Shown here piece after piece: positions 40,060 through 49,517 of a DNA stretch of 64,000 nt; the first letter of the stretch is position 1, and the number at the start of each line of letters is the position of its first letter. Source of the stretch: Thiobacillus denitrificans (GTDB lineage Bacteria; Pseudomonadota; Gammaproteobacteria; Burkholderiales; Thiobacillaceae). Where the stretch lies: NCBI GenBank assembly GCA_002343685.1, contig DDRS01000031.1, positions 1-64,000 on the forward strand, in the 5' to 3' direction. Both the position numbers and the translations under genes were made by a program. The notes under the pieces are model-generated. The model had not been told where the DNA came from, did no database searches, and saw nothing but the letters and a program-made list of their open reading frames with translations.

Positions 40060-40238
40060 GGATGAAATGTGGATAAAGCAGGTCAAGCGCACAAAGCGAG
40101 GAATCCATCCCCTTTCCTCCCGTGTTTCCCCGCTGTTATCCACACCCAAAAACAAGTAACAAGCAGCTGTTTTAATTGAGTAAAAAGGCTTACCCCCAAT
40201 TTTAGGCTGCCTTTATTATGATTCTCAGGAATATATAA
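40060..40238. other. oriC: Predicted replication origin (oriC)
   Basis: The 179-bp dnaA-dnaN gap holds two perfect DnaA boxes in opposite orientation: TGTGGATAA at 40068-40076 and TTATCCACA at 40136-40144. An AT-rich stretch (about 40145-40238, with TTTTAATTGAGTAAAAA and AATATATAAATG) follows and could be the unwinding element. Genes to the left are mostly on the minus strand and dnaA-dnaN-gyrB on the plus strand, as expected for replication diverging from here. Confidence 0.75.
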
Positions 40239-41342
40239 ATGCTATTAGTACAAAGCGAACGCAACACACTCCTGGCTTCCCTCACCGCAGTTGTCGGGGT
40301 TGTCGAACGCCGCCATACCCTCCCCATCCTGTCCAATCTCCTGCTGGAGAAAAAAGGCAGCAAGCTGACCCTGCTGGCGACCGACTTGGAGTTACAGGTG
40401 AGCACGCAGCTGGATGTGCAGGCCGGTGAGGATTTCGCCATCACCATCGCGGCACGCAAGCTGTTTGACATCGTGCGTGCGTTGCCTGATTCAGCCAAGG
40501 TCAAGCTCGACTCCAAGGACAGCCAGGTCGTGGTCAGCGCAGGCAAGTCCCGCTTCACGCTGCAAACCCTGCCGGCTGTCGATTTTCCGCGCGTCGAGAC
40601 CGGAGCCGGCCTGGGCGAAGCCATCAGCCTGCCGCAAAAAACGCTGAAGCGCCTGCTGCAGTTGGTGCAGTTCGCTATGGCCAGCCAGGACATCCGGTAT
40701 TACCTCAACGGCATGCTGCTGGTACTGGATGGCAAGCAGTTGCGCGTCGTTGCCACCGACGGGCATCGGCTGAGCTATGCCGAAACCCAACTGGAAACCG
40801 AAGCCGAAGCGCGCGAGGTCATCATTCCCCGCAAAACCGTGGTGGAGCTTTCGAAGCTGCTTGGCGATGTGGACGACCCGGTCGAGCTGCGCATCGGCAC
40901 CAACCAGGTCACCATCACCCTGCCCGGTACCGAGCTGGTGACCAAGGTGGTCGACGGCAAATTCCCCGACTACCAGCGCGTCATCCCCACCAATCAGCCG
41001 CGCCACCTCAAGGCCAACCGTCAGAGCGTGATGCAGGCCCTGCAGCGCGCGGCGATCCTGTCGAACGAGAAATTTCGCGGCGTCCGCCTGGTGATGAGCG
41101 AGAACACCCTGGGTATCGTCTGCAACAACAACGAACAGGAAGAAGCCGCCGACGAAATCGAGGTCAGCTACAACGGCGATCCGCTGGATGTCGGTTTCAA
41201 CGTGACCTACCTGCTGGACGGCCTGGGTGCGGTCAATACCGACGAAATCACGCTGTCCCTGGGCGACGCCAACAGCAGCATGCTGCTGACCAGCGAAGGC
41301 GAAGCCGGCTTCAAGTACGTCGTGATGCCGATGAGAATTTAG
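40239..41342 (+). CDS. dnaN: DNA polymerase III subunit beta (sliding clamp)
   Basis: 367-aa ring-forming processivity clamp. The N-terminus is MLLVQSERNTLLASLTAVVGVVERRHTLPILSNLLLE. The centre has QDIRYYLNGMLLVLDGKQLRVVATDGHRLS, and the C-terminus ends in the family-typical YVVMPMRI. Normal length and position after dnaA. Confidence 0.98.
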   Translation: MLLVQSERNTLLASLTAVVGVVERRHTLPILSNLLLEKKGSKLTLLATDLELQVSTQLDVQAGEDFAITIAARKLFDIVRALPDSAKVKLDSKDSQVVVSAGKSRFTLQTLPAVDFPRVETGAGLGEAISLPQKTLKRLLQLVQFAMASQDIRYYLNGMLLVLDGKQLRVVATDGHRLSYAETQLETEAEAREVIIPRKTVVELSKLLGDVDDPVELRIGTNQVTITLPGTELVTKVVDGKFPDYQRVIPTNQPRHLKANRQSVMQALQRAAILSNEKFRGVRLVMSENTLGIVCNNNEQEEAADEIEVSYNGDPLDVGFNVTYLLDGLGAVNTDEITLSLGDANSSMLLTSEGEAGFKYVVMPMRI

Positions 41343-41423
41343 GTACGGCGCATCTAAGCCAGGACGACGTCCGATCCCCTTAGCAACAACCGACAGGAAC
41401 ACCCCCTACGGGGTACGAATACC

Positions 41424-43895
<2,472 letters not shown>

Positions 43896-43908
43896 GTCGA
43901 GTGGTTAG

Positions 43909-43980
43909 TGTTAGTGAACGGAAATAGTGGCACTAGAAGCAATCTTGTGGCACTGGAAAAACGGAATTAGTGACATTGCG
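43909..43980 (+). mobile_element. Putative Tn7-like transposon end with TnsB-binding-like repeats
   Basis: Starting with TGTTAGTGAACGG at 43909, four related motifs occur in the same orientation: TTAGTGAACG (43911), ATAGTGGCAC (43924), CTTGTGGCAC (43944) and TTAGTGACAT (43967), spaced 13, 20 and 23 bp. A TGT terminus plus closely spaced 20-bp-class repeats is the usual design of a Tn7-family end bound by TnsB. The five bases before it (GTTAG) would be the target duplication. The matching end was not found and would lie beyond the window. Confidence 0.5.
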
Positions 43981-43989
43981 GTGAAATAG

Positions 43990-44018
43990 AGGCCAACCAG
44001 TCTGGTTGGCCTTTTTTT
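43990..44018 (+). terminator. Rho-independent terminator downstream of gyrB
   Basis: Perfect 10-bp stem AGGCCAACCA/TGGTTGGCCT with a 3-nt loop and a seven-T run on the plus strand. If the transposon end at 43909 is real, this terminator belongs to the element and would shield its cargo from gyrB read-through. If not, it is simply the gyrB terminator. Confidence 0.9.
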
Positions 44019-44232
44019 ATTGGTCAGAGCGGCCGCACAACCCACAGCGGCCAGAGGCGACGGCGCGTTTTCGATTTGCTCCGTTAGCATATGGAGCAGA
44101 ACCGGACATCGACTAGCCTGAGCAACAGCGAATGCTGTTCTTGTGAAGTCAGTTTGTCAGTTGGGCGTCCCGGTGCTGAACAGCCCCCGGCTTTAAGGAG
44201 GCTCAAATCCTCAGGCGACCGCTTTACTAAGC
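44019..44232. other. Non-coding spacer at the island edge
   Basis: 214 bp between the gyrB-side terminator and the 3' end of the helicase gene. A short plus-strand open frame (44091-44309) overlaps the helicase gene and has no coding character. No tRNA or IS sequence seen. Confidence 0.5.
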
Positions 44233-46152
44233 TCAAGCGAGATGCTCGACAACCCATCCTTGCGCAAGAAGAGCTTTCTTGCAGTCATCCGACACCCGCT
44301 TCCCGTTGACTGCGACGCAAAGGAAACTGGTTGGCCGGGACATTCCAACGTAGAGATTCCGAAATAGCGCCAGTTGGTTCTCCGTCATTTTGAGGTCACG
44401 AACGGTCAGACCGGCGACCACAGGCATTGCCTCTTTCAAGTCGAATCGCCTAGCTGGCCAACCGAAGGACTCCAGGACCATGGTTGCCAAGTGTGTCTCG
44501 CCCTTCATGCAAGCGACCGTTCCAATCTGAACATTGACTTGGCGGCCCCCATGCGAAACCTGACAGGCCCTCCGATTCACCTCGATTTCGGGCACGTCGT
44601 CAGGCTCCTCGAAGATCGGCAACTTCGCGAACTTGTCCAAGGTCAGCTCAGCCGGAAGCAACGACTTGAGTGACTCAAAGAAGAGGCCGGGAACTGCAAG
44701 CCGACTCGCCTTGGAGAGGGCGAGACCGTTGTTCAAGGCCAAGTCACGGCAAAGCAGACGTATTGGCGTCGTATCCTGTCCGGCTTCCTGGAGTCGGCGA
44801 AGCAGCTGCCGCCCATCGCGGACGTTTGAAACGTGCTGAGACCCTGCGGCTCGGAGCACCAACAGCGTCGCGCGCCGAGCATCGCCCGCTCGGTCGGCTA
44901 GGGTAGCTGCAGTATCCGCAGTCGCTCCTGAACTTGCCAATAGGGCCCAAAAGCGCTCGGCTCGCGACCCCGAGCTCGTTGCCTCCCCTGCGTAGGGTGG
45001 CCAATAGTCGATCAGCGTCCTCCCAGGCTCTTCCTTCTTAGCGTCCCCTTGCTTTCTCGCACAGAGTGCCTTCACTGATCCGCCTCTCAGCTGCTCGTCA
45101 TCGAATCGGTCCAGAACTTTCTGTCCAAACGCCGTAAGCACCTCAGCCACGCGGGCAGTTGCGTAGGTCAGGAGCAATGGTGAATGTACATCTGCGCCTT
45201 CACCCACCACTGCTGGGCCACCAACCCGCACTCGAGACACCACTCCGGCAATCGCGGGGCCAAAGCGTTTGCTTGTGCCGATGGAGAGCGCGTGGGCCCT
45301 GGGAAAGGTCAACTTCTCTGCCTCGGCATCACTGCCAAGAATTCGCTGATTTAGGTCGCCCAGTCGTTGGATAGTGACCGACTTGTCAAAGAGTCTGTCG
45401 AGCAGATCCTCCTGCGCCCATGACGTGTCCTGCATCTCGTCGATGTAGACCATCGGGAACCGTTTAGACACTCGCTCCCTCAAGATCGGCGACTTCCCGA
45501 GCATGTGCTCGGCAAAGGCGAACATGTCGGCATGCCGAAACACCCCTTTCTCCATCAGTTCCAATTTGATCTCACGTAGCAGGGGATAGGACTTGGTGTC
45601 AGGTTTTGGCAGTGTGCCTCCTTCGCTCCCGAGGGTAAGCCCGGAGCCCTGAAGGACAAGTCCAGCAACCATGGGTTTGACCCTTTGGTCCTTCTCCATC
45701 CACGCACGTAGGGTTCCCTTTCTCATCGCCATCCCGATAGCTCTGTTGGCGAATACGTCGTCGTCGATGACATCGACTTCAAGTCCCTCGCTTCGCAGGA
45801 ATGGCAACGCCAAGAACTGGTTCACAAATGCGTGGATCGTCCCGATGAAGTGGGGGTATGTCAGAAGCCGGCTACCCTCTGTTGTTGCCGCTAAGCGTCG
45901 CTGAATTTCTTCTCGTGCAACGTTGGTATGACTGAGCACGCAAATGCCCCGACGTTCGTGCGGCCACTTTCTCGCCAAGAGCAGCAGCTTGGCCGCCAGG
46001 ACGGTCGTCTTGCCACTACCGGGCGCAGCATTGACATCGCGCGTCCCACTCTCAAGCAAAACCGCCCTACGCTCCGCATCCGCGAAATCCAAGTCTGCAG
46101 CTATAGCACTGAGAGCGTCGATATCCTCGTCCAAAATGACCGGCAGAGTCAT
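44233..46152 (-). CDS. UvrD-like superfamily 1 helicase, GajB-type (Gabija-like)
   Basis: 639-aa UvrD/Rep-like helicase. Walker A is NAAPGSGKTTVLAAK (Gly45-Thr50). Motif Ia is CVLSHTNVAREEI, Walker B MVYIDEMQDTSW, motif III GDLNQRI and motif VI LYVGMSRPTSFLCVAV. Its start overlaps the stop of the OLD-type nuclease gene by 4 bp (ATGA), so the two are translationally coupled. That order, OLD nuclease then UvrD helicase, is the Gabija (gajA-gajB) arrangement, where the helicase senses DNA ends or single strands and activates the nuclease against phage. It is somewhat longer than the ~490-aa type GajB. Confidence 0.85.
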   Translation of the reverse strand: MTLPVILDEDIDALSAIAADLDFADAERRAVLLESGTRDVNAAPGSGKTTVLAAKLLLLARKWPHERRGICVLSHTNVAREEIQRRLAATTEGSRLLTYPHFIGTIHAFVNQFLALPFLRSEGLEVDVIDDDVFANRAIGMAMRKGTLRAWMEKDQRVKPMVAGLVLQGSGLTLGSEGGTLPKPDTKSYPLLREIKLELMEKGVFRHADMFAFAEHMLGKSPILRERVSKRFPMVYIDEMQDTSWAQEDLLDRLFDKSVTIQRLGDLNQRILGSDAEAEKLTFPRAHALSIGTSKRFGPAIAGVVSRVRVGGPAVVGEGADVHSPLLLTYATARVAEVLTAFGQKVLDRFDDEQLRGGSVKALCARKQGDAKKEEPGRTLIDYWPPYAGEATSSGSRAERFWALLASSGATADTAATLADRAGDARRATLLVLRAAGSQHVSNVRDGRQLLRRLQEAGQDTTPIRLLCRDLALNNGLALSKASRLAVPGLFFESLKSLLPAELTLDKFAKLPIFEEPDDVPEIEVNRRACQVSHGGRQVNVQIGTVACMKGETHLATMVLESFGWPARRFDLKEAMPVVAGLTVRDLKMTENQLALFRNLYVGMSRPTSFLCVAVNGKRVSDDCKKALLAQGWVVEHLA

Positions 46153-48077
46153 GCTGCCGCGCCTTTGCCCGTGAGGTGAACCATGGCACGCTGAATGTAT
46201 GGCGGCAGACGCTGGAACAGCTCTTCGCCTTTGCCGTACTGACCTGTGGCAACCAAATAGGCAGCGTACTGGGCTGCCACGGCCTTGGAGGCATCCTTCT
46301 CTACGAGCGGCTGGTAGATGACCGACGCCAGCTTCTCAGGGGCGTGTCCTGCTGCGTTCAGAGCTTCCCAGTCGTCATGTGCCTTCGCCAGGGCCGCGAC
46401 TTCGTCAGCTCCATCAAGACGCTCACCCCTGGCCTCCGCCTTCTTCGCAAGGTGAATGGCCTTAAACATGAGTTCAGCGCACCCATAAAGCGCCAAGTCG
46501 TACTCGAAGGTCCAGCGGTCGGAAACGTACACCATCGTGTTGCCTCCTTGTGCACGGGCCTCCTTGGCCTTAACCACCGCCATAATCTCGTCTCCCGTGT
46601 ACTCGGACTCAAAGCGTTTCTTCTTAGCGCTCTTCTCGACGTAGTCATTGGCGACGTCCGGAACAATATCCCGGTCGGTGATACAAGCCACGGGTATCGG
46701 TATCTTCACTACATCGTCCGCACGCTGAAGAATTCGCGCGTAGTGGTACAGGCCCACGCCGCCCACATTGACTATCGAAACGCCATGGTGCGAGAACGAC
46801 CTGTCACAGGCCTCGGCCAAGGCGGGTAGCAAGAGGGCCTCCGCCGGGCCTTCGACAATAGCAATGCCTCGAGCGAAGAACAGGTTCGCCTTCGTCGCGT
46901 CGATGAACCGCCGCAAGAACTCGTAGTCGCTCTTTTTTAACTTGGTCTTGTCGTGCGCGAGACTGAACAGCTGAGCCCGGTGAACAAGCGTCATGCTGGC
47001 AATGTCAGCGCCAGCGGCCAGTGACGGGCTGTGAGTCGTCATGACCACCTGGACCCGCCGTTTTCCTTCACCCGGCTTGGTAGCGCTCTCCTCCAGAAGT
47101 CGCTGGACGCGCTCCTGCAACTGAGGATGAAGATGCGCTTCGGGCTCTTCCACCAAGAGAAGCGCGAGCTCGTCTCCGTCGCGTAATAGCACCAACTCGC
47201 TGGCCATGAAGAGTGCATTGTTGTAGCCGAGTCCCCGAGCGCAGCGCTCGTCAGGATGGATACCCACCGACGGCAGCAAGCTTAGCTCGAACTTTTCGAG
47301 AATGGGCTGCAGTGCAAGGTCCGGCGCGATTTGAACCCTCGAAGACAGCTCCTCTCCAGCAAAGGCGAACTTGTTGAGGTAGTTATCGTTGATATCCTGT
47401 TCGACCCCCTTGATGACATCGTGCTCCCCCAAGTGGTGTTGAGCAAAGGCCATCAGCCCGACCAAGTTCTTTGGGATGTCCTTTGGCGCTGCAACATTGA
47501 AGTCGTTCTTCTCCTGCCCCCCGATACTCTTATGTGCTGCAAGAATTTGCGACAGCCTGGACTGACGCCCAGGTCGCAACTCTGCCTCGGCGTCTCGCAG
47601 CGGACGGAGATAGGTGGTTCTGACCAGTTCCCGGACAGCGGAGCCAATCTCCGGGCCCGCACCGTCTCGGCCAGCGCGCGTCACGGCGTCGACACGACCG
47701 CGTTTGTTTTCCTGAGGGGGCACCCATCGCGCCTGCAGATAGAGGATGAGGCTCCTGCTCCCGTCTGCCTCGTGAGTAAGCCACTCGAGCACGGCGGCTT
47801 CCTGTTCCGGGCTCAGGTCCGCCAGAGTTGCCTCGATGAACAACGATGTGGTTCGCTTGGCGCCGCTGATATGGAAATCCGTTTCAAAGAGTCTGACGAA
47901 CTCGTAACTGGTGGTCCACAAAACCTGGCGGATGGCATCGATAACTGCTGTTTTTCCTGCGTCGTTCTCCCCAACAAGGATGTTCATCCCCGGGGACAGC
48001 TCCCAGTCTAGGCTCGGCGAAACGGTGCCCTCGCCGAAAGCACGAAAGTTCTGCGCTCGGATACGTTTTAAGTGCAT
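46149..48077 (-). CDS. OLD-family ATPase/TOPRIM nuclease, GajA-type (Gabija-like)
   Basis: 642-aa protein with an ABC/SMC-like ATPase split around a long insertion. Walker A is LVGENDAGKTAVID (Gly36-Thr43); LLLVEEPEAHLHPQLQ carries the Walker B acidic residues; VVMTTHSPSLA is the H-loop region. The C-terminal TOPRIM domain has Glu409 (AIVEGPAEALLLPALAE) and Asp468-Arg-Asp470 (ACITDRDI), so the nuclease site looks intact. Class 2 OLD proteins coupled to a UvrD-like helicase form the Gabija anti-phage system. A plausible sigma70 promoter lies 24-52 bp upstream. Confidence 0.87.
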   Translation of the reverse strand: MHLKRIRAQNFRAFGEGTVSPSLDWELSPGMNILVGENDAGKTAVIDAIRQVLWTTSYEFVRLFETDFHISGAKRTTSLFIEATLADLSPEQEAAVLEWLTHEADGSRSLILYLQARWVPPQENKRGRVDAVTRAGRDGAGPEIGSAVRELVRTTYLRPLRDAEAELRPGRQSRLSQILAAHKSIGGQEKNDFNVAAPKDIPKNLVGLMAFAQHHLGEHDVIKGVEQDINDNYLNKFAFAGEELSSRVQIAPDLALQPILEKFELSLLPSVGIHPDERCARGLGYNNALFMASELVLLRDGDELALLLVEEPEAHLHPQLQERVQRLLEESATKPGEGKRRVQVVMTTHSPSLAAGADIASMTLVHRAQLFSLAHDKTKLKKSDYEFLRRFIDATKANLFFARGIAIVEGPAEALLLPALAEACDRSFSHHGVSIVNVGGVGLYHYARILQRADDVVKIPIPVACITDRDIVPDVANDYVEKSAKKKRFESEYTGDEIMAVVKAKEARAQGGNTMVYVSDRWTFEYDLALYGCAELMFKAIHLAKKAEARGERLDGADEVAALAKAHDDWEALNAAGHAPEKLASVIYQPLVEKDASKAVAAQYAAYLVATGQYGKGEELFQRLPPYIQRAMVHLTGKGAAA

Positions 48078-48100
48078 TTAGTCCCCCCTACGTCGCCTTA

Positions 48101-48129
48101 TCATTAGCAGTAGCCGCGCAGCATACCAA
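48101..48129 (-). promoter_or_regulatory. Predicted promoter of the Gabija-like operon
   Basis: On the minus strand TTGGTA (48124-48129) and TAATGA (48101-48106) are separated by 17 bp. This is upstream of the OLD-type gene start at 48077. The -10 region TAATGATAAGG recurs upstream of hsdM. Confidence 0.4.
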
Positions 48130-48363
48130 TTGCCTCGCGAGGACTACAGGGATGGCGGCCGTTTAATCGTCAGCTTCCTGGGCGATACTGGCTTTTACCG
48201 GCAAAGGAGGTATCGTCAGCTTCGTCCGACGACCTGCCTGTCATGGCGGGGTAGTCGACCGTCGCATCCTCGGCCCAAGCCGATTCTCAAGCTTTTGCAG
48301 TCACACGGCGACCGACCCGTTGCGGTCATTAAGCCCTTCAACAAGCTGGTGGACACAAGTGCC

Positions 48364-49326
48364 TCACGACTTGACCTCCTCCCAGGAGTCGGTGTCATGA
48401 GCTTCGTCTTCATCGTCGTCGAAAAACACGTTATGCGATCCGATGAACCGTATTAGTTGCAGTCGCTCGTTCCGTTCATCACGGTCCATTTCGGCGTAGT
48501 GGTGCTCCAACTCGTCCATCACGTCAGCTTTTAACGAGTCGGACTTGAAGCAATCGAGGTAGTCGGGTATCAACGCTGGATCAAATTCAAGAGGGGGCGT
48601 TCCCCTGAGGAGCTGGAGGTAGCCCGTATTCGCTTTGACGTTCATGAAGAAGATAAGCAGCTCCTTCCAGAGTATGTCCTCGTCAGCAATGTCTACTTCG
48701 CGTAGAAACACGCTCTCGGCCTTTGACCCGTTGCGCAGTTCATACGTGTAGAGATTGATTTCCATCGCGCGCTCTTGGATGACGCGGTAAACCTCTCTCG
48801 CAATCTTCAGAACTGTCCGCCGAATGAATTTGCGGTACTGGTCGTCGTTGTCAGTACCAAAGAGCGAGTCCTCGTCCGGAAACTCGGCATGCAAGTGCTT
48901 TTCCAGTAGCCCGCAGATCGCCTTCGCTTCCTTCTTGCCTTCGTAGACCGAGGTCAGCGCGAACCGGTCATACCTCAGCGACTTATAGAAGGTACCGAGC
49001 AGGCTTAACAAATCGTTGTGCGTCGTTCCCAATTTGAGTTCGACATGCTCGCGCAGACGCGCCACAAGATCGAGGTGGTTGTGAGTTTTGAGGGACTCCT
49101 CCAGCTCTTTCTGATCGGTGGTGTCGGTGTGCTCATAGAGGACTACAGCGGTCTTCAGCAACCGCTCAAGGCCAACGGACAGTTCATAGAGGAACTCGAA
49201 CAACTCGTCATCGAAGTCTAGCTTCCTTAGCTCGTGGTATCGCCGGAGCCCGTTGTAGATGAACGTGCCTGAGATGTGAATCTCTTCGCCAAGCCGAAAG
49301 TTTTTCCAGAAATCGGACGGTTTCAT
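48364..49326 (-). CDS. Unrecognised defence-island protein, 320 aa
   Basis: No family could be named. ATG 49326 is chosen because a clear GGAGAG ribosome binding site lies just upstream; the open frame runs back to 49404. The protein is soluble and mostly helical by eye. Its N-terminal part (FWKNFRLGEEIHISGTFIYNGLRRYHEL; ELFEFLYELSVGLERLLKTAVVLYEH) has the feel of HEPN-like helical bundles, and the C-terminus is very acidic (FFDDDEDEAHDTDSWEEV). No catalytic motif is evident. It sits between the Gabija-like pair and the type I restriction operon with its own promoter, so it may be a single-gene defence factor or an effector. Function not assigned. Confidence 0.75.
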   Translation of the reverse strand: MKPSDFWKNFRLGEEIHISGTFIYNGLRRYHELRKLDFDDELFEFLYELSVGLERLLKTAVVLYEHTDTTDQKELEESLKTHNHLDLVARLREHVELKLGTTHNDLLSLLGTFYKSLRYDRFALTSVYEGKKEAKAICGLLEKHLHAEFPDEDSLFGTDNDDQYRKFIRRTVLKIAREVYRVIQERAMEINLYTYELRNGSKAESVFLREVDIADEDILWKELLIFFMNVKANTGYLQLLRGTPPLEFDPALIPDYLDCFKSDSLKADVMDELEHHYAEMDRDERNERLQLIRFIGSHNVFFDDDEDEAHDTDSWEEVKS

Positions 49327-49375
49327 GGGCTCTCCATTCGCGAGTTGGCAGGGTACATTGAAAAATTCGCTAAAA

Positions 49376-49404
49376 ATAACAAGCGTCAGATGGCCGCTTT
49401 TCAA
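49376..49404 (-). promoter_or_regulatory. Predicted promoter of the 320-aa gene
   Basis: On the minus strand TTGAAA (49399-49404) and TGTTAT (49376-49381) are separated by exactly 17 bp, 50 bp upstream of the start codon, with AT-rich sequence after the -10. It suggests independent transcription from hsdR upstream. Confidence 0.5.
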
Positions 49405-49517
49405 CGCTACTGGCGAATCACTGGTTATGCTGGCAAACGTCCAATCGGAATCGGTGGAGGGTTCGCACCCTCCAATAGATTTGTGACCAGCGCGTCTTCT
49501 GCTTTCATGCTTGGTTT

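Noticed and set aside
48130..48456. 108-aa plus-strand open frame between the Gabija-like pair and the 320-aa gene
   Set aside because: It overlaps the 3' end of the minus-strand 320-aa gene, has no ribosome binding site and no recognisable composition.
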